DNA of 64,000 bases from JBBRNH01 sp038230415 (GTDB lineage Bacteria; Bacteroidota; Bacteroidia; Cytophagales; Spirosomataceae), in contig JBBRNH010000003.1 in the NCBI GenBank assembly GCA_038230415.1, positions 62,001 to 126,000 of the forward strand. The letters are read 5' to 3'. The notes below the pieces were generated by a model. That model did not search any database. It had not been told where the DNA came from and saw only the letters and a list, made by a program, of their open reading frames with translations. The position numbers were made by a program, and so were the translations under genes. Shown here piece by piece: positions 43,545 to 51,058 of the stretch; position 1 is the first letter of the stretch; every line of letters begins with the position of its first letter.

Positions 43545-44660
43545 CTATGCCCGTACAAACCCGTCAACTGACCGCCGGAGTGAAACGGGTTCGGGGTACG
43601 TTTTTACATAGCCGACGCGCAGAATAAACTGAATCGGGTCGGCCATACCGATGGATTCGCGGATGGTCTGATTCATCGGGGCTTCTTCCAGAATTTGCGT
43701 CATCGGGTGCAGGGCAATACCCCGGTCGCGCACCCGCAGAAACAGCCGTTGCATTCGTTTGCCGGTGTCGAGCAGGGTCGTCACGTCGTTGCCTTTGCTG
43801 GTAATCAGCAGCCAGCCCGCCGAGTTAACCACCTCTTTGCGGACGGTATCAACGGTTTGCTCCCGGAAAGCGGGTTTCATCACGGCTGCTTTCCCGTAGA
43901 AGTTTCGCAAAGCCCAGGCAGAAATCCCGTCCAGTTCCATACTCGCCGTGGTGAGTCCGTCGCGGTGCGTAGCTGCGTCATCACTCGAAAACCGAATCCA
44001 GTCGGCCAACTCGCGCTGGGCCACATCGCGGTACGACTGAATCCGGTTGGCTTCAATCGTTTGCTCCTTCAGCCACTCATGCTCCGGCACCGTGTTGGGC
44101 AGGGAGTGGATAAAATCAGTTTCGCCGTTGACTATGTACGTCAGGTCGGTCTTTTTCAGGGGATTGCTGAGATAATTGGCCCGCACGGTTCGGCGATTAG
44201 TGATTTTTTGGGTATCGTAGGCCGGTGCGGAGCCTGATTTGCTGAACTTTACCGATACCACGTTCTCGTCCTGATTGCGCGTTGCCAGCATATCGAACTG
44301 GCAGGCGTAGCCCAAACTACTGGCGGCATACTCGATGGTTTGCAGAAAAGCCCCGATTGACAGCATGGTTTCGCGCTGGGTCGGGTCAACGCCGGGAAGC
44401 CACCGGGTTTTGTCGTTGCCCACAATCCAGTGGTACGGTTCGAGGTGTTTGATAAACCAGGGTTGGGTGTTGTGGCCGCTGGGCGCGAGGGATGCCAGCA
44501 ATAGAATCTTTCGCTCATCGGCGGTGAGTTTCACGTTGGTGTAGCCGGATTGCGCACTGTCGGCGCGGGTGTAGTTACTGCGGTCGCTCAGACCATAATA
44601 CGTACCTGCGGCCACCACGACGGTGCCGCCCGCGATACCCAGAAATTGCTGTCTGTTCAT
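43545..44660 (-). CDS. Acg-like FMN-binding nitroreductase family protein
   Basis: The protein of about 371 residues starts at MNRQQFLGIAGGTVVVAAGT, which looks like an exported or Tat-like leader. It has the Acg layout: two nitroreductase-type halves with LLLASLAPSGHNTQPWFIK (FMN phosphate region, Ser-Pro-His-Asn-Gln) and a late LHPMTQILEEAPMNQTIRE. Acg (Rv2032) of mycobacteria is a DosR-regulon member thought to sequester FMN. An earlier ATG at 44711 is less likely. It lies between the beta-barrel gene (47 bp) and the GerW-like gene. Confidence 0.82.
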   Translation of the reverse strand: MNRQQFLGIAGGTVVVAAGTYYGLSDRSNYTRADSAQSGYTNVKLTADERKILLLASLAPSGHNTQPWFIKHLEPYHWIVGNDKTRWLPGVDPTQRETMLSIGAFLQTIEYAASSLGYACQFDMLATRNQDENVVSVKFSKSGSAPAYDTQKITNRRTVRANYLSNPLKKTDLTYIVNGETDFIHSLPNTVPEHEWLKEQTIEANRIQSYRDVAQRELADWIRFSSDDAATHRDGLTTASMELDGISAWALRNFYGKAAVMKPAFREQTVDTVRKEVVNSAGWLLITSKGNDVTTLLDTGKRMQRLFLRVRDRGIALHPMTQILEEAPMNQTIRESIGMADPIQFILRVGYVKTYPEPVSLRRSVDGFVRA

Positions 44661-44707
44661 GGTTAGTTTATCGAGTATTGGCCCCAAAACCAATCGCTGT
44701 GTGAATG

Positions 44708-45313
44708 TCAATAGTTCTGCCAGAGTCTGGCTCCTATTCGGATTACGGGCGACACATCAGCGTTGGGAATGTGGTACTGCACGTCGCCAAAATCCGCGCT
44801 GTTGTTGCGCCGTAAATACAGGTGCACCCCCGGCTGTACGTAAAAAACCCGGCCAATGAAAAACTGGTAGCTCACGCCTAACCCGGTATCAATACTTTTG
44901 ATGTTTTTGGTGATGCCCGTACTTTGCTGCTGAATGCCGAAGGTGTGGCTTTCAAGGTAGGTATAAACCTCTAAATTTTTCCAGACGTTATAGCCCAGAA
45001 AAATGCCGGGCGAGGTGTTGTAGAACCGTTTGAAGGCGGGCGATGAATTATTCAGGCCAACCGTTTCGGCGTTATACGTGCCGCCGTTGATAACACTCGC
45101 CCGCACCCTGAATTTTTTGTATCGGTAGCCAACGGCGAAGTGATATCCGCCGAACAAAAACATGGGTACCAAACTCTCCACTTCTAAAGCCTGCTTCACG
45201 GCATAGTTGCGCGGGTTTGGGTGCCAGAACGTACCCGGTGAAGGATCGGCCTGGGCCAGTACTTGTGTTACCGTCAGCGATAACAGCGCGAAGAAAAGAG
45301 CGTATTTTTTCAT
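44708..45313 (-). CDS. Outer-membrane beta-barrel protein
   Basis: This 201-residue protein has a signal peptide (MKKYALFFALLSLTVTQVLAQ) and a mature part of alternating polar/aromatic strands (HFAVGYRYKKFRVRASVI, GIFLGYNVWKNLEVYTY, YFLYLRR-like segment) ending with an aromatic residue after R (IGARLWQNY), as in outer-membrane proteins. It is first in the minus-strand operon with the nitroreductase gene. The promoter is at 45373-45416. Confidence 0.8.
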   Translation of the reverse strand: MKKYALFFALLSLTVTQVLAQADPSPGTFWHPNPRNYAVKQALEVESLVPMFLFGGYHFAVGYRYKKFRVRASVINGGTYNAETVGLNNSSPAFKRFYNTSPGIFLGYNVWKNLEVYTYLESHTFGIQQQSTGITKNIKSIDTGLGVSYQFFIGRVFYVQPGVHLYLRRNNSADFGDVQYHIPNADVSPVIRIGARLWQNY

Positions 45314-45372
45314 GGTTCCTGCCAGTTGAGCGGTTAATCCGAGGTCTCTTTTTTTAAGCCCCGGATTCGATA

Positions 45373-45416
45373 CAAACCTACCACCCGCCCACCCACCCCG
45401 ATATGACCTGCATCAG
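45373..45416 (-). promoter_or_regulatory. Regulon promoter of the beta-barrel/nitroreductase operon
   Basis: Minus-strand -7 box TAGGTTTG at 45373-45380; full box ATGA-N6-TCAG at 45403-45416 centred 29.5 bp from its first base. A half box (CTGA at 45425-45428) lies a further 22 bp away, keeping the promoter-proximal half. Confidence 0.85.
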
Positions 45417-45476
45417 CCCGCCGACTGATTTTTGCCGGAGCCTTTCCCGGCTGTTGCTGACATCAACCCGGCCCGG

Positions 45477-45542
45477 ATGATAAACATCAGCCGGGTAGCT
45501 GACGCAGGTCATTCCGTAACCGTTGTTGCCCGATGACCTTTG
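45477..45542 (+). promoter_or_regulatory. Regulon promoter of Met-rich protein gene
   Basis: Full boxes ATGA-N6-TCAG at 45477-45490 and CTGA-N6-TCAT at 45499-45512; -7 box GACCTTTG at 45535-45542. Spacing is 22 and 29.5 bp. Divergent from the previous promoter. Confidence 0.85.
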
Positions 45543-45572
45543 CTCCGTACCAATTCAGTAAACCAATTTCCC

Positions 45573-45959
45573 ATGAAAAACGCAGTGAACATACTCGCGC
45601 TCAGTCTATTGATCGGACTCGGCAGCGTGCAGGCCCAGGCTCAGACCCCGGCCAAAACCATGACCCACAAACCCGGACGGATGAAGGCCGACGGCATGAC
45701 CCACGATTGTGTGGTGATGAAAGATGGTAAGATGATGATGATGCACGGCAGCAAGACCATGCCGATGACCAAGGAGATGACCATGACCGACGGCACCAAA
45801 TGCCTGACCGATGGTACCTGCCTCAAAAAAGACGGCACCAAAATGACCATGACCAACGGCCAGTGTATGATGATGGATGGCAGCATGACCACGATGGACA
45901 AAATGATGAAGGGCGGCAAGATGAAAGCCGACCACAAAATGGACAAGGCAAAATCCTGA
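45573..45959 (+). CDS. Secreted Met/Lys-rich DUF6799-like protein
   Basis: This 128-residue protein has a signal peptide (ALSLLIGLGSVQAQA) and a mature part dominated by Met, Lys and Thr with repeats of type MKDGKMMMMHGSKTMPM and CLTDGTCLKKDGTKMTM. Met- and His-rich extracytoplasmic proteins often bind Cu(I), so metal binding is plausible. An earlier start at 45540 lies on the -7 box and was rejected. It is followed by a 12-bp inverted repeat (45977-45988, 46009-46020). Confidence 0.75.
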   Translation: MKNAVNILALSLLIGLGSVQAQAQTPAKTMTHKPGRMKADGMTHDCVVMKDGKMMMMHGSKTMPMTKEMTMTDGTKCLTDGTCLKKDGTKMTMTNGQCMMMDGSMTTMDKMMKGGKMKADHKMDKAKS

Positions 45960-45976
45960 AGACCGGACAGCCATGT

Positions 45977-46020
45977 CTTGTCACTCCAGACAGCCGACTG
46001 CTTGCGGGTGGAGTGACAAG
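45977..46020. repeat. 12-bp inverted repeat after Met-rich gene
   Basis: CTTGTCACTCCA (45977-45988) pairs with its complement at 46009-46020. There is no T-tract, so it may be a weak terminator or mRNA-stabilising hairpin. Confidence 0.6.
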
Positions 46021-46090
46021 GCAGTTCGGCTATCCGGTCTCTACGGCTGTGATGCAACGCTTAATGGGTATTAACTGCCTGACTAACAAG

Positions 46091-46648
46091 ATGATTGATC
46101 TAAACCCCGGTATGTTTGTTACGCCGATAATCGCCCTGACGGTGACTGTATCGCTGTACGTCTTTTTCCTTAAAAAAACCGCCGATGAGTCATTCCGGCG
46201 GTTTGTTGGCTGGGGCGTAGTGCTGGCAGTTGCGCTGAATTATGCCTGGGAGTTATGCCATTGCACTTTATATGAAGGCACCGTCTATGATTGGCCGCAC
46301 GTTGCATTTTTGGGGCTGGCTTCGCTGGCCGATACCATTATGGCCGGACTGCTTTATTTCGGTTTCGCGCTGATCTATAAAAATGGGTTCTGGGTGCAAT
46401 CTCTGACTGTATTCCGAACGGTCTGGCTCGTGTTGGTGGGTGGTGCGGGGGCTGCCGTGTCAGAAATCGCCCACCTGTCAGCCGGGAACTGGACATACAC
46501 GGATCGGATGCCTGTTATTTTTGGCGTTGGCCTGACACCCTTGCTCCAGTTTTCGATACTCCCATTGTTAATTTATCGGCTAAGTCTTTATCTGTCAAGG
46601 CACAACGCAGTCAGCACGTCTGCGTATCAGCCACTCGGTCAGGCATAA
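46091..46648 (+). CDS. Multi-pass membrane protein of unknown function
   Basis: This protein of about 185 residues begins at MIDLNPGMFVTPIIALTVTV and has about five membrane segments (the first two: VTPIIALTVTVSLYVFFL and VGWGVVLAVALNYAWEL), followed by CHCTLYEGTVYDW with two cysteines. In-frame ATGs at 46052 and 46064 are alternatives. Family not recognised. A small membrane protein follows after 29 bp. Confidence 0.65.
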   Translation: MIDLNPGMFVTPIIALTVTVSLYVFFLKKTADESFRRFVGWGVVLAVALNYAWELCHCTLYEGTVYDWPHVAFLGLASLADTIMAGLLYFGFALIYKNGFWVQSLTVFRTVWLVLVGGAGAAVSEIAHLSAGNWTYTDRMPVIFGVGLTPLLQFSILPLLIYRLSLYLSRHNAVSTSAYQPLGQA

Positions 46649-46677
46649 ACGCAGGCGAAGAGGCCCAAAAACAACCG

Positions 46678-46872
46678 ATGAATACCGCCCTCAACCTGCT
46701 TTTGGTTAAGCTGTTTCATACGCTGATCTGGCTGTTCTTCGTCGCCGTTATTTTTTATGTTCTCTACTGTGGGGTAGCAAACCGAATAACCACTTACAAC
46801 AAACTGATTTTTACCATCGTATACGTCATCGGTCTGATCGTGATAGCATACCGACTGTGGCACCGGGGATAG
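46678..46872 (+). CDS. Small two-helix membrane protein
   Basis: The 64-residue product has two hydrophobic segments (LFHTLIWLFFVAVIFYVLYC and LIFTIVYVIGLIVIAYRLW). It lies 29 bp after the five-helix protein gene and ends 3 bp from the stop of the convergent DUF6544 gene. Family unknown, but it is short and co-directional with its neighbour. Confidence 0.55.
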   Translation: MNTALNLLLVKLFHTLIWLFFVAVIFYVLYCGVANRITTYNKLIFTIVYVIGLIVIAYRLWHRG

Positions 46873-46875
46873 TTC

Positions 46876-47706
46876 TCAATACGCAACCGGCTGATCGTAG
46901 GCAATGTCGCGCAGCACAAAACGGGCGTATGGTTGTTCTTCGCCGTCAATAACATAAGCGGCTCCGCCCTGCGTCGGTATGCGTAGACCGTGCCAATCGC
47001 GGTAGTCAAACAGGCAACAGACCCAGGTTTGCATGTGCGTTGCGTCGGTCTGCCGTTCTGCACGGCACTGCACGAGTTCGTCGTGTTCGTTAAAACGCAT
47101 CAGGCAAGATACGGTCAGGCCATGATCGGTGAGGGTGAGCATGGCCGAATGATCGTCTATCGGCGACCAAACCACCCGCCCACCGGGAAGCAAACTCGTT
47201 GGAAACCAAGCCGCTTCGGCCAGCCAGCGTAGCAATTCGCCCTGATTGTAGGCCGGGCCGCTGCCGTGCTGAATCGGTACTGTACCCAGCAGCCGAACCG
47301 TCAGGCTGCCCCGCCCATCCATGTATTCATCCCGCGCCGTAAACCAGGCTGTTTTGCCGACCCAGATGTAACCGGGCGTATCGGCCCGAAAATATTCTTC
47401 GCCCGTGATGGGCATCCAGTCTTTCTTGAGGTCGGTTTTGAACTGCCCATCGTGCCGAAGCCGGACGGTGCGGAGGTAGGGTTGGCCGGGTGTCAGCACG
47501 TACCGGAAATACCGCTGTACGGGTGCGGGCAGGTCGGCGAGTTGGGCGGGGTCGTAGGTTTTTACCGGACCGGTTTCGACCTGCGAAAACAAGTCGGCTA
47601 CGTCCTGGCGCGTCTGCCGGTTCACGAGCCACCGCCCGGCCAGCCAGGCTACGGTTGGCACGGCGAGGGCCGACAAAATCAGGAGACTGGTGTTGCGTTT
47701 CATCAT
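46876..47706 (-). CDS. DUF6544-like protein
   Basis: This 276-residue protein has an N-terminal membrane anchor (SLLILSALAVPTVAWLAGRWLV). It carries family features such as LADLPAPVQRYFRYVL, FKTDLKKDWMPITGEEYF, GELLRWLAEAAWFPTSLLPG and a beta-rich C-terminal half. The family function is not known. Its 5' end is repeated as a remnant at 57180-57260. It is divergent from the dnaJ-like remnant; its promoter is at 47748-47813. Confidence 0.8.
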   Translation of the reverse strand: MMKRNTSLLILSALAVPTVAWLAGRWLVNRQTRQDVADLFSQVETGPVKTYDPAQLADLPAPVQRYFRYVLTPGQPYLRTVRLRHDGQFKTDLKKDWMPITGEEYFRADTPGYIWVGKTAWFTARDEYMDGRGSLTVRLLGTVPIQHGSGPAYNQGELLRWLAEAAWFPTSLLPGGRVVWSPIDDHSAMLTLTDHGLTVSCLMRFNEHDELVQCRAERQTDATHMQTWVCCLFDYRDWHGLRIPTQGGAAYVIDGEEQPYARFVLRDIAYDQPVAY

Positions 47707-47747
47707 AGCGTTGCCGTCACAAGTGTTATGTTTACGTTGTGATACCG

Positions 47748-47813
47748 CAAACCTACCGCCCGGCCCGTTGCCCCGCCCTGACCACCATCAGGCAACGCCC
47801 TGATTTACGTCAG
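47748..47813 (-). promoter_or_regulatory. Regulon promoter of DUF6544 gene
   Basis: Minus-strand -7 box TAGGTTTG at 47748-47755; full boxes CTGA-N6-TCAG at 47778-47791 and 47800-47813. Spacing is 29.5 and 22 bp. Confidence 0.88.
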
Positions 47814-47823
47814 GTAGTGTGGG

Positions 47824-47889
47824 ATAACATAAATCAGGGCAACAACTGACCGGCATCAGGGCCAGGCCGGGGCAAAGCGGCTACCTTTG
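47824..47889 (+). promoter_or_regulatory. Regulon promoter of truncated cbpA-like gene
   Basis: Near-complete box ATAA-N6-TCAG at 47824-47837; full box CTGA-N6-TCAG at 47846-47859; consensus -7 box TACCTTTG at 47882-47889. Spacing is 22 and 29.5 bp. The intergenic region therefore holds four boxes in two pairs. Confidence 0.88.
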
Positions 47890-47954
47890 TCGGTGAAAAA
47901 TACCGCAAAACACCTGTTACTTACCCACTGACAGCCAACCCGTTACGACACCGC

Positions 47955-48440
47955 ATGGACTTCGTTGATTATTACAGCACGCTCGGCGTGGCGAAAGATG
48001 CGTCGGCGGATGCCATCAAGAAAGCGTACCGCAAACTGGCCCGCAGATACCACCCCGACGTGAACCCGAACGACGCGGAGGCCGGTAAAAAATTTCAGCA
48101 ACTCAACGAGGCCAACGAGGTATTGAGCGACCCGGAGAAACGAAAAAAGTACGACCAGTACGGCCCCGACTGGCAGCACGGCGAAGAACAGGCCCAGGCC
48201 TGGCAACAACGCCAACGAGCCGGAGCCAACGCTACCACCGGCGGAACCCGGTTTTCGGCAGACACGAACGGCATGGACGGGGCGGAGTTTTCGGATTTCT
48301 TTTCGTCTATGTTTGGCGCAGCGATGCGGCCAGCGCGTTCAGAAAGGCCAGTTGCCGCCGAACCATCCGCTGTTGAACGGCCCGGTCGGGCTGGTCGGGA
48401 TAAGTCAGCACCGAACGCGACCACGAGCGGGAGCCATTGA
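47955..48440 (+). pseudogene. CbpA-like J-domain protein truncated by fusion to bestrophin DNA
   Basis: The first 120 residues match the CbpA-like protein at 58337 almost exactly (J domain with YHPDVNPNDAEAGKK, HPD motif, then a Gly/Ala-rich linker to FSDFFSSMFG). At base 48316 identity stops. The frame then continues in unrelated sequence that is the opposite strand of the bestrophin remnant, ending at 48440. The substrate-binding C-terminal domains are missing. The regulon promoter remains, so a J domain with a foreign tail may still be made. It is probably non-functional as a chaperone. Confidence 0.8.
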
Positions 48441-48684
48441 GCAAAGCCCCCCAAATCTGGCGGGCTTCCCACCAGCGGTCATACGCCTGATTGTTGATAA
48501 AACCGATAAAAAACGCAATGGCCGTACCCAGCACGGTTATGATGATGGGTGGCACGGTGAAATAGGGCTGTAACCAGCGCAGATACACCAGCGTGGTCAG
48601 GCCAGTCACCAGCAACGTTTGCAGATTGGTTTTCCAGGTGAATGTAAGGATATCACGAATTGACCAGTTGGCATGAAGCAGCAT
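48307..48684 (-). pseudogene. Bestrophin-like channel gene, 5' part only
   Basis: The frame encodes about 125 residues that match the N-terminus of bacterial bestrophin/UPF0187 channels: WKTNLQTLLVTGLTTLVYL (first membrane helix), then AFFIGFINNQAYDRWWEAR and IWGALLNGSRSW. Full-length proteins are near 300 residues. The frame ends at 48307, right at the junction with the truncated dnaJ-like gene, so the missing 3' part was lost in the same rearrangement. Confidence 0.75.
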
Positions 48685-48731
48685 GGGCGCGGTTGGTTTA
48701 AGAAGAACGTATCATTTTCCAGCCGATCAGC

Positions 48732-49868
48732 CTAAACCACCGGAACGGCGGTTTTTTTCTCGACGCTGACCGGGGTTCCTGTTCCGGGCTGTTCCTCCAG
48801 GCCTAAGCGGAATACGCGGTTGCTGTTCTGCCAGAATACTAATTGGCGTTCAGCCGGACCCGGAAGCACGTCCTCCACGATCCGAATATGCTCCTCGATT
48901 CCGTAAGGCACCGCCCCGAAATCGGAGCCGAACACCACCCGGCCCACCCCGCACATCTCAACCGCAGCCTCCACACCAATTGGGTTGAACCCCATGGTAT
49001 CGACCAGAATATTGGTTTTGAAATACTCGGCTGGCGACCGCTTGTTCTGGTAAGGTCTGCCAGCGGGCGGGTTGCTGATACCGTTGTAGTTGAGGTGCCA
49101 GGTGAACTCAAGACGACCCAGGATTGACGCGAGTTCACCGCCCATATGGACAATCATCACCTGTAGCTTAGGGTGGCGGTCGAACACGCCGGAGCCGATC
49201 ATCCGGGCCACGTTGACGGTCGAATCGAAGGGACGACCAACGGCTTCGTTGAGCCGGTACTGCATGAGTACCTCGTGTCCGACCGACAGCATGGGTGGGT
49301 GAATATGAACCACAATGTCATTGGCTTCCGCAAACTCCCATAACCATTCAGCCCTGGGGCTATCGAGAAAAGCGCGTTCCGGGCCGTCGCCGTAGCTGGA
49401 TGCCACCGCAATTGCCCTGGCACCGCCCTGGCCAATCATCTCCTCAACAATTGGCCGACAGCGTTCTTCGAGCGCGTGGGCGTTGGCCGTCAGCGCGAAC
49501 TCACCGGGATAGCGATTACTGATCTCCTGGTATTCGTCGTTCATAAACTTGAGGGCCTCGCCCGTGCTGACCCGAAGCAGGTCCCGCGCAATCCAGTCCA
49601 CCTCACCGCCATTGCTGGCCAGGCTGAGGGTGACTCCGGCCTTGCGCTGCTTGGGCATGGCGTAGTCCAGATCAATAAATTCTCGGTAGCAAATGAAGTC
49701 CTGCGGGTTAGTCTGCGGAAATTTTTGTTTCGGGTCGTATAGCCCCCGCTCCGCCATCTTAGCTGCGAGTTTGGGACCGATTGGGTGCCGGTGGGTATCA
49801 ACGATTGCCTGCGGCTCCCGATTGATGGCACCCCCGGCATCCCGTTGCACTGGTTGGCTGGTTTTCAT
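48732..49868 (-). CDS. Amidohydrolase family protein (TIM-barrel decarboxylase-like)
   Basis: The protein of about 378 residues starts at MKTSQPVQRDAGG (alternatives at 49907 and 49991; the latter runs through a palindrome). Amidohydrolase-2 motifs: IVDTHRHPIG (HxH metal site near the N-terminus), VVHIHPPM (His), MIVHMGGELAS (His) and VFGSDFGAVPYG (Asp). It resembles ACMSD-type decarboxylases/hydrolases; substrate unknown. The C-terminal tail is Thr/Val-rich. The coiled-coil protein gene lies upstream on the same strand, separated by the 29-bp palindrome. Confidence 0.82.
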   Translation of the reverse strand: MKTSQPVQRDAGGAINREPQAIVDTHRHPIGPKLAAKMAERGLYDPKQKFPQTNPQDFICYREFIDLDYAMPKQRKAGVTLSLASNGGEVDWIARDLLRVSTGEALKFMNDEYQEISNRYPGEFALTANAHALEERCRPIVEEMIGQGGARAIAVASSYGDGPERAFLDSPRAEWLWEFAEANDIVVHIHPPMLSVGHEVLMQYRLNEAVGRPFDSTVNVARMIGSGVFDRHPKLQVMIVHMGGELASILGRLEFTWHLNYNGISNPPAGRPYQNKRSPAEYFKTNILVDTMGFNPIGVEAAVEMCGVGRVVFGSDFGAVPYGIEEHIRIVEDVLPGPAERQLVFWQNSNRVFRLGLEEQPGTGTPVSVEKKTAVPVV

Positions 49869-49931
49869 GAGTCGTTGCGTTAGTTGTTCTGTGTTGGTTG
49901 ATGCCATCAATTGCTGATTCCCAACCTGATA

Positions 49932-49991
49932 GTGGTGGCGTACTGTATCGGCACCGGCCACCTGGCCGGTACCGATACAGTACGCCACCAC
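49932..49991. repeat. 29-bp inverted repeat
   Basis: Arms 49932-49960 and 49963-49991 are complementary at 28 of 29 positions around a 2-bp loop. It lies between the stop of the coiled-coil gene and the start of the amidohydrolase gene. It is GC-rich with no T-tract, so it is not a standard terminator. It could form a cruciform or strong RNA hairpin. Confidence 0.9.
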
Positions 49992-49997
49992 ACCGTG

Positions 49998-50798
49998 TCA
50001 GACGCTTTGCAGGTCTGCGTGAAGCTCCTCGAGTTTCTCCTGCTGGCTGGCAATTCGTTTCTCCAGCCGCTCGCGCTTGCGCTGATCGTTGTCGGCATCT
50101 ACCCCGCTTTTCCAGTTGTCGAATTTCGTCCGCTGCCCATCGAGCCACCGCTGATACCGCGACTTTTGCTGGTCTATCTGCCCCTCGAACCGGCTTTGAG
50201 CGTCGTCTCGTTCGCGCTTCAGCTTATCCAACGTGGCTTTCCGGTCGGCCTTGGCGGCAGCCGAACTCTCCTGCCATTCCCGGTCGGCCCGGGCAATCTC
50301 CCGGTTCAGCCGGGCGTTTTCCAGGTCAGATGCTTTCAGCAATTCCCCCGCCACGTCGAACCGCGAAACCTGCCCGTTGAAAGGCCGGAGGGCAACATCC
50401 ACCGGCGTTGTGTAGTCTTCCCAGACATGGGCAACCAGCAGCGTTTTTCCGGCAGGTACGCGCCGACCAAAATCGTTGAGGTAATCGTAGGTCTCATCCG
50501 AACGGACAAAATCAGTGGTTGCACCCGCCAGCAACCCAATTGAGCTACCAATCAGAACGCCAACGGGGCCACCCAGCAGTCCCATCATCCCACCAATTGC
50601 CGCTCCCCCAAGGGTGCCTTCGCCGAATGATTCTCCTTTGGCCGACTTAATCACGGCGGCACCACCATTCGCGGGCCGGGTGATTAGATAAATCTCGCCC
50701 AGCGACAACTCCGCGTTGTAGTCTAACTGCTCCAGCGCCTTTTGGCTCTTGTAGGCATCTGTCTCGTTTGAGAAGAGTACTTTGATGATCGTTTCCAT
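49998..50798 (-). CDS. Glycine-zipper and coiled-coil protein
   Basis: The 266-residue protein has three parts. The N-terminal domain (1-55) resembles a ferredoxin-like stress-protein fold, METIIKVLFSNETDAYKSQK. A Gly-rich hydrophobic segment (about 65-95, GGAAIGGMMGLLGGPVGVLI) could insert in a membrane. The C-terminal half is a long charged coiled coil. Such proteins occur in general-stress operons, but the exact family is not recognised. The upstream region (50799-51058, 260 bp) is AT-rich and has no regulon box. Confidence 0.65.
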   Translation of the reverse strand: METIIKVLFSNETDAYKSQKALEQLDYNAELSLGEIYLITRPANGGAAVIKSAKGESFGEGTLGGAAIGGMMGLLGGPVGVLIGSSIGLLAGATTDFVRSDETYDYLNDFGRRVPAGKTLLVAHVWEDYTTPVDVALRPFNGQVSRFDVAGELLKASDLENARLNREIARADREWQESSAAAKADRKATLDKLKRERDDAQSRFEGQIDQQKSRYQRWLDGQRTKFDNWKSGVDADNDQRKRERLEKRIASQQEKLEELHADLQSV

Positions 50799-51058
50799 TG
50801 TATTTTACGTTTTTTAAAAATGAAAGTTTAACTAAACGGGTAAGCTGTTTTCGTGGAATCAACCAATGGTTTCCCTTGTCTGAATCACTCTTTTATAACC
50901 GTTCACGCACCCAATTCTTCCGTATATTTTTTAAAATAAATAATTAATATACTGATTATGAGCGATATATGCTTTTTAATAAGAATACTGAACAAGTAGA
51001 ATACTCCCAAATACCGGAGATTGTCGGGCGTACCTGAATCCGGTTTGAGTTTGGGTAT

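Noticed and set aside
45445..45475. GTTGCTGACATCAAC-like palindrome as an extra regulon box
   Set aside because: It does not have TGA-N6-TCA spacing and is not in register with the 22-bp grid.
45606..45974. His-rich minus-strand frame opposite the Met-rich protein
   Set aside because: The histidines come from complement of repeated ATG/AAG codons. The plus-strand frame has a signal peptide and a regulon promoter.
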